A stretch of DNA of 64,000 nt from Nothophaeocryptopus gaeumannii (taxonomy: Eukaryota; Ascomycota; Dothideomycetes; Mycosphaerellales; Mycosphaerellaceae). Made by a program: the position numbers and the translations under genes. Location of the stretch: positions 1,736,001 to 1,800,000 of the forward strand of contig JASISA010000009.1 in NCBI GenBank assembly GCA_031771865.1, in the 5' to 3' direction. This document shows, piece by piece, positions 53,253 to 64,000 of the stretch (the first letter of the stretch is position 1; each line of letters opens with the position of its first letter). The notes beneath the pieces were generated by a model. It did not search any database. It saw nothing but the letters and a program-made list of their open reading frames with translations, and had not been told where the DNA came from.

Positions 53253-54776
53253 ATCAGTCTTCCGTCTTTCTTTCCCGCGTTATCTCGCAAACGATACCTC
53301 GACCTCTCCCCCGCTGGGTATTTACCTGGCGGTACCGATTCTTCCACAGTTAGCTGCGAATGGGTAACGGTATCATGGACGCGGCAGCGTTGCGTTGCGC
53401 AAACGACAGCGGCGTATGTTACTTGCTCATGGATGGGACGAAATGATACCAAATGGTTTTAAGCACACGGAATCTAATGAGCCAGCTTTCCTCTCTCTGC
53501 AACCAGTGCTGCGACGCGGCGGCAGGTATGTCCTATGTGCAGCATGTGCTTCGTTAGTTGGCTCGTTGCTTGTTCTTCCTCTTACCACATTCCCCACTTG
53601 TTTCCTACAATCATCCACTGTCATGTCGAGTCATTGCACGGAGTACTGAGTCCGCTGCAATCTTTGTTCGCAGCTCGCGCAACACAGCGACAACGCGCGG
53701 TATATATCCTCCTCCGAGCACAGCCGCATGCAACCTCGAGCTCTCACAAACATTGTGGCTGGCCGAGTGAAAAAAACAAGCGCCAGATCCACGCCAACGC
53801 TGCAGAAGCACCGGCGAACATCGAATGGAAGACTGGAAGAAAGCCAAGACCATCGCTATCCGTCACCCGTGTTTCGAGAAGCACTGCGAACCCGTTTCTG
53901 ATGCACCCGCTCGCGCGGGCCGCTTGTCAAAATAGAAGCCGCGATGCGGTTTGCGAGTTTAGACTTCACAGAACGCGCGTAATTTTATCCTTTTCACCTG
54001 TGCTGTGACGTTGGGTTCAGAAAGGTCTTGAAGTGTGCACTTTGCGATGGAGGAGACGGGGATGGAGAACAGAATGGGTGTGTGAGGAGACTTTCTCGAT
54101 CTTGTACCTGTGAGACGTACATTGGTACCTTGCTTGGGTGGAGAGCTTGCGCAGCACTGCAGAGAGCTTCACCAACTCCCCTGGCGAGCGTTTTGTTGGG
54201 GATCGTATACAACGTAGTACTGTGCTCTGCTGCTACTTTTAATTGGGATGGTATGACCATGATGAACGCTGTCAACGAATAGATCAACTGGGTATTTTTG
54301 GAGCAAGCCGAGAATAACAGCAAGAGAGTACTCTCGAATCCATTCGCCTTCAATACGCAGAGTTGCATTGAATCGGATAAGGCCTTCTCCTCCACAGCAC
54401 CATCGTCATAGGCGCCATTCTTTTGTGTATGTCTGAGACTACTATTCCTCCTACCTTTGCGACCTGAAACTTTCGCGGCATGTGCTCGTGACAGCATTTC
54501 CAGGGACCAAGACAAGACTTCGTACCCTTGCTTTCTTCGCTTCTACCACTTACTACCTACTTCCTTGTCTCTTTAGTTTCACCTGCTCTTTTTTCTCTAC
54601 TACCTCGGCATTTCCAGCTATCCTCATCACGGTCGTTACGAGCAGCACAAGACTGGGTTACAAGGAGGGCGTCGCCACAGATCCGCAATCTCTTTGTCCG
54701 CCAGCGGGCCACAGATACTCTTGACTGGATCTTCGAGTGAGGGCCGCCTGACGACCGCGCAGACTCTTCTGCCAGG
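53253..54776. other. Long intergenic region
   Basis: About 1.5 kb between NHP6 and the channel gene. The right part (from about 54500) is CT-rich and probably the leader or promoter of the channel gene. No domain-bearing frame or RNA gene is seen. Confidence 0.45.
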
Positions 54777-57700
54777 ATGGCGGCTCCAAAAATGGCAGCT
54801 CGAGATACTGGGCAGGACTTCCTCAAGTCCATCAGTAATCCATTTCAGGCACAGGTAGGCATTGAAGCCCGGGCAAGGGAGGGTATGGCAGAAAATACTG
54901 ATAACTGTCGTAGCTGCAAAGTGAGTCTACACTCGCTGGTCTCATCACATCCATAGTCCTCGCCGCGGCGTTAGCCCTTCTCTTCTGTTTCCTCCGACCG
55001 TACAACAACGTCGTCTACGCAACGCGAGCGAAATACGCCGATTCGAAACATGCGCCGCCGCCTGTGAATAAGGGCTTATTCGGCTGGGTACCGCCTTTGA
55101 TAAGAACCAGAGAGGCAGATCTGGTGGAAAAAGTGGGATTGGATGCGGCGGTCTTCATGCGTGTCAATCGCATGTTGAGGAACATTTTCTCGATCCTGAC
55201 AGTCATTGGCTGTGGGATTATTATACCCGTCAATTTGATCGGGTCCAAGGAGTACAGCAAAGTCTCATTCTATGGGCGTATGATGCCGAAGTACTCCTAT
55301 GGGAGTGGCGGTTTTTGGGCATACATTGTGGTGGCATGGCTGTTCGACATCGTCATCTGTTTCTTCCTATGGAGGAATTACCGGGCGGTCGTGCGCCTGC
55401 GGCGACAACATTTCGACAGCCCAGAGTACCAGCGGAGCTTGCACGCTCGTACGCTCATGCTGACGGATATTCCGAAAGAGCTGAGCTCGGACGAGGGAAT
55501 TGCGAGGATAACAGACGAGGTGAAGGCAACACACGATATGCCCAAGACTTCGATCGCTCGAAATGTCAAGGATTTGCCAGAACTGGTTGTCGAGCACGAA
55601 GAATGTGTGCGGGAGCTTGAGGAGCACCTCGCCAAGTATCTGAAGAACCCGGACAGGTTGCCTGCGAAACGTCCGACTTGCAAACCTCACAAGAGTCACA
55701 AGGCTTATGGCAGCTATCCAAAGGGTCAGAAGGTGGATGCGATCGAGTACCTGACAGGACGAATTAAGGAGCTGGAGATGGAGATCAAGGAGGTGCGGGC
55801 GAGTCTGGATAAGCGCAACGCGATGTCTTTTGGTTTTGCTTCATACGAGGCCATCCCCACCGCTCACAGTGTCGCGTACGCAGCCCAGAAGAAGAGGCCA
55901 CAAGGCGCTTTCATCCATCTTGCGCCGAAGCCAAACGCCATCATTTGGAAGAATCTTTCGATGCTCCATAAGCAGCGGAAACGGGCCGACTTTGTGAACG
56001 GGATGTGGATCACCATTCTGACTCTCGTCTGGGTCGTGCCCAACATCATGATTGCAGTCTTCCTCTCCAACTTGGCGAATATCGGGAAGCTTTGGCCAGC
56101 CTTTCAACAGAACCTCAACGAGAACAGGACCTGGTGGGCGATTGTGCAAGGTGTGGCAGCTCCAGCCATCACCACTGCGTTCTACTTCTACCTGCCTGCT
56201 ATCTTCCGTCGTCTATGCATTAACGCTGGCGACATCACGAAGACGAGCCGAGAGCGACATGTCTTCCGAAACCTTTACAGCTTCTTCATGTTCAACAATT
56301 TGATCGTATTCTCGCTGTTCTCCGCCGTTTGGGCCTGGATCTCCGCACTGGTAGGAGGCGCGAACTTCAACAACAGCAAGCCTTTCACGCAAGTGATGAA
56401 CGGACTCTGCGATGTATCACCGTACTGGATCTGCTGGATGTTGCAGCGTAACCTGGGCGCTGCAGTCGACCTTTCTCAGCTTTGGACGCTTATTTGGGGT
56501 TCATTCTCAAGACGCTTCCTATCGCCTACTCCGCGTCGACAGATTGAGCTTTCGGCGCCTCAGGGATTCGACTACGCTGGATACTATAACTACTTCATTT
56601 TCTACTCTACCGTGGCCGTGACATTCGGGACAATCCAGCCTCTGGTCCTGCCGGTCACAGCCTTCTATTTCTGGATGGACTCTTTCATGAAGAAGTATCT
56701 TCTCATGTACGTATTCATCACCAAGTATGAATCGGGAGGCATGTTCTGGAGGTCAGTCTACAACCGCATCCTGTTCTTGACTGGATTTGGCAATGTGATT
56801 ATCGCACTGGTTGTAGCTGCCGGGTTCGAGGCCTCCATCAACTGGCCTATGCTGGCTTGCCTCGTTCCGTTGCCATTCCTCTTGCTCGGCTTCAAGGTCT
56901 ATACCGCCAAGACGTTTGATGATGAGATCCATTACTACCAGAAAGGTAAGGCCATGCGAGAATCCGAGCACCAGGCTGGGATTGAGCAGAAGAAGCGCAA
57001 GGGTGACAAGGTTGCTGTACGATTCGGACATCCAGTCTTGTACAAGCCACTCATTACGCCGATAGTCTCATCAAAGAGCCAACACATGCTCAAGCAGATC
57101 TACACTGGACGAACGTCAGTCGAGCAGGATACTTCCAACATTGGCGGCTATAGCGATGTCTACATGGACAATATGGACGCTCAAAAGCCTGGCAAGAGCG
57201 CCGGCGCTGGTGGCAATGCGCCATTCGAATTTGTCGACGAGAACAACATGGACTTTGAAAACTTCAAGAATCGCGCAGAGTTCCGCGATGAAGCTGGCGG
57301 CGATGGTGAGCTTTACGGCCACGCAACAGATATGGTCAGGCCTGGCACACCGTCTTCTGTCATGACCGGTATGATGCGAGCTGGAACCTGGGAATCGGAA
57401 TACAGCGCCCACGAGCGAACTGGCTCTCAAAGCATGCCTTGGTCGCGCAGTGCCAGCCACTCTCGCGAGTCTTCGGCCACCCGCGTTGGTGACGGCCAAT
57501 TCTCTTACCCAGCTGGCTACCATCAAACGCCATCGAACCTCCGCGGCGAGTCTCCAGCGGGCAGAAGCTCCCCAATGGGTCGACCAACGATGTCAAGACA
57601 TGAAAGCAGAGAAGGACTCATTCACCAATCTGCAGGCATGGGCCGCAGCACCCCTGGACCAGATTCTCTAGCTGGCACACCAGGTGGCTATGGCCCAGTC

Positions 57701-57799
57701 AGATATGGAAACGTGCCCGGCGATACGCCGGGATACAACTCCAATGAAGAAGATACGAGTTATGATTACTTTAGGCGTGGACGGACGCAAGGCCGATGA
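54777..57799 (+). CDS. CSC1/OSCA-type calcium-permeable stress-gated cation channel (RSN1/PHM7 family)
   Basis: Exons are 54777-54854 and 54914-57799, with a 59-nt intron in phase 0, giving 987 residues. The first exon begins MAAPKMAARDTGQ; splicing gives NPFQAQLQSESTLAGLITSIVL, the start of the first membrane helix. The order is family-typical. The RSN1 N-terminal helices come first (LFCFLRPYNNVVYATR, FSILTVIGCGIIIPVNLIG, FWAYIVVAWLFDIVICFF). A cytosolic RRM-like domain follows, with TLMLTDIPKELSSDEGI and a charged helix pair. A seven-helix 7TM region starts near WKNLSMLHKQRKRADFVNG and includes PAITTAFYFYLPAIFRRL, YSFFMFNNLIVFSLFSAVW and FGTIQPLVLPVTAFYFWMD. The C-terminal 200 residues are a Ser/Gly-rich cytosolic tail with many possible kinase sites. 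Members open on hyperosmotic or mechanical stress. It is probably plasma-membrane or endosomal. Confidence 0.92.
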
Positions 57800-58364
57800 T
57801 AGATTGATTGTGGGATGTATAGAGGGTGCATTTGAGGAGGCGTTTGTGATTTTGCTTGTGACAGAGAGGGAGAGTATATACTGAGACGAACTGCATCCAG
57901 CCAGTAAGAGGTTGTAACATCATCGGACAGAGGGGGAGACGAGTTACCCCCGGACGCAGCGAATGGCATTGCTTTGCGTTGCAGGTGTGGGGAAAGCGAT
58001 TTTGAAGCCAGAGATGGTTTGGTTGAAAAAAGACTGGCGCACATGTGACCATTCGTCTACCGCTGATTTAGTAAAATTCAGGTGAGTGAGATTCGAATGG
58101 AAGTCGCGCAGGTTTCACCTGCATTTCACTCGGTGCATGTGACCATTACCGCGGCTCAGGGACAACCCATATTCGATACTGATAGTCGACCTGTTCTGAA
58201 CATCCTCCAAGACGTCGACAACAACTTCATCACCCCCGACGGTCAATAGTATTCTCGGCACAACACAGCCAGCATATAACCATCAAGGCATATCACGTTC
58301 TCTACTCCACTCACCGTAAATTTCACCAGTTCACGCAGCCATCAACTAACAAGCACTTCAGGAC
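57800..58364. other. Intergenic region
   Basis: About 560 bases between the channel gene and the first secreted-protein gene. A repeated GCATTTCAC/TTTCACCTGCA-like pattern near 58105-58140 is minor. No gene is seen. Confidence 0.4.
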
Positions 58365-58853
58365 ATGGCCACACTGTCGCCAGCAATGATGGCAGTCGCT
58401 TTGGCTCTCTTTATCACTACTACCCTCGGCGGACTGATCACTCCTTCTCCCTCTCAGCATCTCGTCGGCAAATCGGACATTAAGGAGAAGGCTTCGTGCT
58501 TCCCAGCCCACGATAACACCAATGCCATGTCTCCAAAGACATCGTATAGTATTTACATCCCGGTGGAAGACGCGAACGCCTGCCTAAACGTTCGCGAAGC
58601 GCTTGAGAAACAGCTATTCGATGTACACATGGGCTGGATCTGCGAGACACCAGAGGCCAACAACGCCTCGCTGGGTCCACAAGCTACCTACATCAACTTC
58701 ACAGCACCCGCTGGCGGCAGTGGCTGGGTCAACTACGCACTCCACAACACTTTTCCCGATGCATTCTTCGGCAACGAGTGTCCGGTCGAGATGACAAGCT
58801 TTTGGACTGAACGGATTGTAATATCAAGCGACGGAGATGGCTTTATTTCATAA
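58365..58853 (+). CDS. Small secreted protein, unknown family
   Basis: This is a 162-residue intronless frame. MATLSPAMMAVALALFITTTLGG is a good signal peptide. The mature protein has about 135 residues with four cysteines (KEKASCFP, DANACLNV, MGWICETP and GNECPVEM), enough for two disulfides, and several N-glycosylation sequons (NNAS, NFT). No domain is recognised. Size, signal peptide and paired cysteines are the usual profile of a fungal effector candidate or secreted accessory protein; this is inference. It is the first of three secreted-protein genes, all on the + strand, in the last 6 kb. Confidence 0.65.
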   Translation: MATLSPAMMAVALALFITTTLGGLITPSPSQHLVGKSDIKEKASCFPAHDNTNAMSPKTSYSIYIPVEDANACLNVREALEKQLFDVHMGWICETPEANNASLGPQATYINFTAPAGGSGWVNYALHNTFPDAFFGNECPVEMTSFWTERIVISSDGDGFIS

Positions 58854-59948
58854 TGTACTATTAGCTATGGCTGGAATTCCAAATACGAGGCTGCAGGACG
58901 GCTGTCAACATCTGGAGATATCAGCAGCATGCTTCTCTCGAGCGTTGTGTACATTTCTCTCGTCGAAATACTGACTCCTTGGGACCACATACGCCGCTGA
59001 TGATCGGAACACTCGGCAGGGAGTCCGCACCGCCATCAACAACTCTTGCTTCGGCCATCTCCTAGCACGATCTTGTACGACTTCCCCGACTTCACTTACG
59101 ACGTGGCGCCAAGAAGAACAGCACATGGATCTGGATGTAGCCAGCGAAGTTGACTTGCAGGCGCCCAAGCGCCATGCAGTCAAGAGCTGTCCACTTACGA
59201 TGCCTCGCATCTGCAGAAAAGATGTTTACTTGGTTCGCCGTTACCATAATGATGCTCTTCGCCAGGCTCGCAAAGTGACACGAGGCGTGAGGCTCTTAAG
59301 ATCAGCGTTATGACTTTGATCTCGCTGATCTGTGGCATGAGCCTGACATACTAGTGAGGCGGTAATACCGAACACTTGATATGTCTGCAGAATGCTTGGA
59401 TGTGTTGGCTGCAAGTCATATACCCGGCTCACGCTAATGCCGAGCCACCAACTCTACTGCCCCTTGGCTTTGAATCTAAGCACAAGACAGAAGCACGACA
59501 TCAATTCGCTTTACTTGTTTCTGAGGCGCTACCAGACGGCATCGCCGCAAATGCAAGTGTGATGGACGGAAAAGGCAAACGCAGGTTTCCTACGAGGCAT
59601 CGTTCCTCGACGACACTGCGAAAGGCTCCTCGGGTTGGCTTTAACGAAAGCGACTGGAAGACCACCAGATGTTGAGAAGTAGGTAGACTTTATGCGCTGG
59701 CTCGTCACCATGCGCACTCAATCTAGGTTCAACCTCCTAACGATTCCCCATCGGTAATTGGACGTTCCTGAGAAGATACCACCGTCCAGGACCAGATTGG
59801 CTTCGATGGGGTTCAAACACACCTGACTCTTGAAACGCTCGCCGTTTGCGGATGATCTCTTCTTTTATACATGTGTGAGTATCGACCTCCTAAGCTCTTG
59901 CTGGACGACAATTTCTTGGCTGCTCGTTTCCTCAAGCACATCCTCAAT
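58854..59948. other. Long intergenic region
   Basis: About 1.1 kb with only short open frames. I see no gene, RNA or repeat that holds up. Confidence 0.4.
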
Positions 59949-60973
59949 ATGCATATGCGATCGCTTTCATCCGCACTGGCAGGGCTGCTGGCAGCATTCA
60001 CTGTCTCTGCTAATGCACAGTGTGCGAACAATGTCGCAGCATATAATCCAAACATCAGGACCATGAGTACAAACAACAGTGAGACTCACCAAAACCTTTC
60101 TCGGACTCCAAGCTGACCCACCTCCCAGCATGGTTCATCGTGCCCGTCCCCAAGGCCGCAGTCCAAACCGGTCTCAACCAAGCCTTCCCTCTCCAAAACC
60201 TTGCCCTCCTCGACGTCCCCACTATCGACACATCGCTCTTCCCAAACGGCTTCCCAGCCGGCACACATCCCATCCTGGCATCGATAGGCCTTGACGCGGA
60301 CATTCGCATGTCTGCCCTCCAAATCGACGGCGGCCTTATGAGCTCCCAAATTTACGCCCCCTACGTCTCCTACAAAGGATCCAAGACACCAATCGCGGCG
60401 GCCCTAAACCAATACATCGCAGGCCAAAACGGTCCTTTACCAAACGGTCTCGTACCGGCTGTCGCTTCACCCCTCTTGTTCGCAGGAGCAGCAATCCGTC
60501 TCGGACAGTTTGTTCCTCTGTCGACGCCCTACCAAGCCGAAGGCACCTCCGGCGAATTCTCCGCAGAAGCAAAATGGGTAATCGTTCCCAACCCCCTCTC
60601 CGGACCGGGCGTCTACCCGGAAGCAGTCGATTTCCTCTTCACCAAAACATCCTCTTCATCGAAGTATACAGCGAAGACCTTCAAGACTTTGATTAATCAA
60701 CCAATCTTCGTCCCCTCTGGCATGTGTCAGAGGAATACGTACTACTTCACCAATGCTACCGCGCAACCTTTCTTCGCGAATGGACAGGTTACGTTTGGAC
60801 CGGGAGCCAATGGAGATGACCCACTGAGTTCGGAGATCCAAAAGGCGAGTCCAGATGGGAATGGGGTGTATCAAGATGTTGATGGATATTCGGCTTGTGC
60901 GCAGAATGTCGGGAACAACCCACAGGATTGTGAGGAGGCTGCGAGGGAGGTTGATCCGATTGCTTTGCAGTAA
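59949..60973 (+). CDS. Secreted protein of unknown function
   Basis: Exons are 59949-60078 and 60129-60973, with a 50-nt intron (GTGAGA...CTCCCAG, branch GCTGAC), giving 324 residues. The start MHMRSLSSALAGLLAAFTVSANA is a signal peptide; an upstream in-frame ATG at 59871 would spoil it, and the ATG at 59955 is equally possible. The join reads MSTNNTWFIVPVPKAAVQ. The mature protein has few charges, several Pro/Gly turns and four cysteines near the end (SGMCQRN, SACAQN and PQDCEEAA). The pattern PVPKAAVQTGLNQAF...LDVP and ALQIDGGLMSSQIYAPYVSY suggests a beta-rich fold, but I cannot name it. It is probably extracellular. Confidence 0.72.
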
Positions 60974-62104
60974 GAATTCAGTACCGGTAGTCGACGAACC
61001 GATATGGGCTCTGACTTCTGATGCGGAGAGTGCCACAAAATCTGAAGCCAAGCTGGGTACAACTATTATAGTATCTGTATGTGGCATTACACAGGACTCG
61101 ATTGCAGCGATGTTCCTATCATTTGGGTTTGAGCCTCAAGTCTTGAACTATTTGACTTTTGTCCAGATGCTCATGTACCTTGTCTTTGTCTTCGTCTTCG
61201 TGTCGCGCAACGTCCAGGATGATGCCGTTATGTACGCAGGTACCGAGATTGGATCCCGGCCGCAGCTTTTTTTTTCCGTTCCGCAGCGTCTTCGCACATA
61301 GTTTGCTCTATATTCGAAGCACTGCATTACCGCGCTTCTCCTCACACAAATGTCTATAGCAGCTGTAGATGTAGCACTCGGCATCCATGGCACGGCACGG
61401 CACCTGGTTGCATTCTCTCCATGTGGAGAGCACGGTGCCTCGTGTGGAGCCGAAGCCTCGTCCGACAGGGTTGCCAAGAGTGTGGAGATGAAGGAGCTTC
61501 CTCGATGTCTGTGGTCACATCTCCTTCCTGTTCCTTGCGACCTGCGTCAAATCATGCGGCGAACTGCAGCTTCTCTTACGCGATTCGCGCGCGCGCGCCC
61601 TCATCTCCGTGGTCATGGACTGTACAGGTGCAGTGTAGGAGGCAGCAGACCGAACTATTGATGAGTGTGCAGGCACGCGACGCGCCGGTGATCCTCATCT
61701 CTATCGACTAGAAGATGCAGTGCTACTCTGCTATGCCTGCTTCGCTCTTGCCAGCCAGTAGACTCGCGCAGTCTCTGTTCAGGAACCGCCATCTGCGTCT
61801 GGATGTCTGTTGATCGACTGGCATGGGCAGGCACAAGATCACCAAGCAGCGACAAGCTCCGAGCTTCTCGACACGCGAAGGAGCCTTCCTATGCCATATG
61901 CGCAATGGCCTCGATACAGATGATGGGTACCTTCTCTGTCATGCGCTAAGTCGTTCCAAACATCTCCAGGTGGATTGCTTGTTGTCCGTCTCATCCTTGC
62001 TGCTGCCGCCTTTGCTTCTTCCTTCAGCACTTCTTACGTTCTGGCATGAGCAGATAGATTGCATCTTTACCCTTCTTCTACTGGATACCGGATAGCGCTT
62101 TGAG
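60974..62104. other. Long intergenic region
   Basis: About 1.1 kb. Contains a poly-T tract at 61267-61275 and a CG-alternating run at about 61588-61599. No gene or RNA can be supported. Confidence 0.4.
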
Positions 62105-63825
62105 ATGCGGTCCTTCACGAGTATTGTTCTGGCATCAGCAGCGACCACTGTAGTCGCTCGGCCCCAAGGGTCATACGGCGGCGGCAACAAGGGGGCCAAT
62201 GGGCCTTCGAATTATCCTGGCTGGCAAGGTGGACATCATGGAAACAACCAGACTGGAGAGTCTGCTCAGGAAGCACAGTACCGAGCCAATGCCGTGAAGG
62301 AGGCGTTCGAGTTCTCGTGGAGAGGATATTCGCAATACGCATTTCCGAACGATGAGCTTTTGCCTGTCACCAACAGCTTCAGCAATACGCGGTGAGTTGC
62401 GGAACAGCGGATGGACCGAGACATTGTTTCGGCTAATAGCGAAACGCAGAAACGGGTGGGGTGCATCCGCGGCCGATGCGCTCTCGACCGCGATTGTCAT
62501 GGGCGAGGCGGACATTGTGAATCAGATCGTGGACTATATTCCTAAGATCAATTGGGCAGTGAGCAAGGACAACCAGATCGTCAGCTTATTCGAGACGACG
62601 ATTCGGTATCTGGGAGGCATCCTTTCTGCATACGACCTTCTCACGGGACCTGCAAGCAGCTTGGTGGACCAGAGCAAAGTCGGGCCTCTTCTCGAGCAGG
62701 CCAAGAACCTTGCCAATAACCTAAGCTTCGCTTTCGATACACCTACTGGTATTCCAACCAACAACATCTATTTCAACAACCGCAGCAACGATGGATCTAC
62801 GACCAATGGTCTTGCTACCATTGGGACTCTGGTTCTGGAGTGGACGAGGTTGTCGGACTTGACTGGAGATCCATCCTACGGTGAAATGGCCCAGAAGGGA
62901 GAGAGCTACCTCTTGAACCCCAAGCCTGCATCCAGCGAGCCTTTCCCAGGGCTTGTTGGCTCCAACGTCGGCATTGACAACGGTTCCTTTACAGATGCGG
63001 ATGGGGGTTGGTACGGAGGCACTGACAGCTTTTACGAGTACCTCATCAAGGTGAGTGGAGGAAGGAAATATCTCTGGATCGATGAGGGAGATGCTAATAC
63101 TTGCACAGATGTTCGTCTACGACACCTCCCGTTTCTCCCTCTACCGCGACCGCTGGATCAAAGCAGTCGACAGCTCGATCGAATACCTCACTTCGCATCC
63201 CTCCTCCCGCCCCGACCTAACCTTCCTTGCAGCATACAGCGGCCGCCAAACCCTCAATTTCTCCGAACACCTCGCCTGCTTCGACGGAGGCAACTTCATC
63301 CTCGGCGGCATAGTACTCCAGGAGCAGAAATACGTCGACTTTGGCCTTGCATTGGTCGAAGGTTGTGAGGATACATACAGCCAAACCCTCACGGGTATCG
63401 GACCAGAGGAGTTCTCGTGGAACACTACTTCTCTTCCACAGGACCAAATTGCGTTCTACGAAAAAGCCGGGTTTTGGATCCAGAGTGGATACTATATTCT
63501 CCGGCCCGAAGTTATCGAATCCTTCTACTACGCCTACCGCGCGACCGGAAACAGGAAATATCAAGATTACGCGTGGAATGGATTCAAGGCTATCAACAGC
63601 ACTTGCAGGATTGGAAGTGGATTCTCGGGTGTCAACAATGTTAATGTCGAGAATGGAGGTGGGTTTATGAATTTTCAGGAAAGCTTTTGGTTTGCGGAGG
63701 TTTTGAAGTATTCGTACCTCATTCATGCGCCGAATCGGGAGTGGCAGGTCAATTATAATGGCAAGAATCAGTTTGTGTTTAATACGGAGGCGCATCCGGT
63801 GAGGGTTGCTGGGACTCCGATTTGA
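62105..63825 (+). CDS. Secreted GH47 alpha-1,2-mannosidase
   Basis: This is a three-exon gene: 62105-62391, 62450-63050 and 63109-63825; both introns (58 nt each) are in phase, giving 534 residues. A signal peptide (MRSFTSIVLASAATTVVA) is followed by a Gly-rich linker, then the GH47 (class I mannosidase) barrel. Family marks are VKEAFEFSWRGYSQYAFPND, ETTIRYLGGILSAYDLL, GGTDSFYEYLIK, FSEHLACFDGGNFILGG and the final FNTEAHPVR, where the Thr binds the catalytic calcium. The enzyme removes alpha-1,2-linked mannose from N-glycans. Absence of an N-terminal anchor and presence of a cleavable signal suggest a secreted or Golgi-lumen enzyme like the Aspergillus and Trichoderma ones. It is intact. Confidence 0.93.
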
Positions 63826-64000
63826 CGCCAGGAGGCAGAAGGAGAGGAGGGAGATGGATGTGTTGCGCATGCTGGTGTTGCGGGCCAGGAGGTCGTGGCA
63901 TAAGATAGCATGCTTGAGGTGGATATTCATGATTGGATGACAGGACAATGCGAATGAGATATTTCTACGTTTCGTGGTCCTGCCTGGAAGCGATGGAAAG
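63826..64000. other. Region after the mannosidase gene
   Basis: This is the 3' flank of the GH47 gene; nothing further is seen before the window ends. Confidence 0.4.

Noticed and set aside
53535..54008. A + strand frame downstream of NHP6
   Set aside because: Low-complexity Arg/Ser/Thr-rich translation without a domain; intergenic.
59790..59830. GGTTCAAAC resembling a tRNA B box
   Set aside because: No A box or cloverleaf can be formed around it.
1..64000. CRISPR arrays, operons, insertion sequences, phage genes
   Set aside because: Gene structure is eukaryotic with introns; no repeat-spacer pattern, transposase or terminal inverted repeats were recognised.

Overview
The window is nuclear DNA of a filamentous ascomycete (Pezizomycotina). 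The evidence is short GT-AG introns (about 37-83 nt, most 48-63 nt, often with CTRAY branch sites), monocistronic genes on both strands, and lineage-typical families: a HET-domain gene, an Rds1-type ferritin-like protein, a Clr5-type helix-turn-helix protein, a fungal-order betaine-lipid synthase, F-box and BTB proteins and small secreted proteins. A Dothideomycete is my guess from general look only; nothing seen here proves the class.

Layout. 0-3.3 kb: the 5' end of an UNC93-like transporter gene, an M20 amidohydrolase with a mitochondrial-type leader, and a convergent alpha/beta hydrolase. 3.8-8 kb: an F-box gene with a doubtful model, a Clr5-like DNA-binding protein, and a fungal-specific transcription-factor-like protein without a normal zinc cluster. 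8.4-10.2 kb: a decayed tannase/feruloyl esterase gene. 10.4-15.2 kb: betaine-lipid synthase (BTA1) and the Golgi retrieval receptor RER1. 15.9-22.4 kb: a Nudix-like protein, Rds1, a HAD hydrolase and a conserved unknown. 23.2-25 kb: a frameshifted HET gene. 25.4-27.9 kb: NC2 beta, a divergent spliced non-coding gene with a box C/D snoRNA candidate in each of three introns, and a short-chain dehydrogenase. 28.4-33.5 kb: a Tda3-like FAD oxidoreductase, a small unknown, a cupin and a sulfotransferase-like P-loop protein. 33.6-35.6 kb: a broken gene with an HELAH zinc motif. 37-41.8 kb: a divergent pair, a mitochondrial PPR protein and a kinesin-6-like motor. 42-49 kb: a possible secreted-peptide remnant, a BTB protein, an unknown, a membrane-anchored Ser/Thr-rich protein and a broken F-box gene. 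49.7-57.8 kb: an Asteroid/XPG-like protein, the HMG-box protein NHP6 and a CSC1/OSCA-type channel. 58.3-63.8 kb: three secreted proteins, the last a GH47 alpha-mannosidase.

The genes do not form an operon or an obvious biosynthetic cluster. Housekeeping genes (RER1, NC2 beta, PPR, kinesin, NHP6, CSC1) are intact and compact. Accessory genes between them are often decayed: tannase, HET, the HELAH protein and one F-box gene carry stops or frameshifts, and a second F-box gene may.

The most rewarding stretch is 26.1-27.1 kb. It has spliced exons without a convincing protein, and three introns with C and D boxes. Two of the candidates have guide stretches of 12-13 nt that, by recall, are antisense to conserved 18S and 25S rRNA segments. 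It looks like an unannotated snoRNA host gene.
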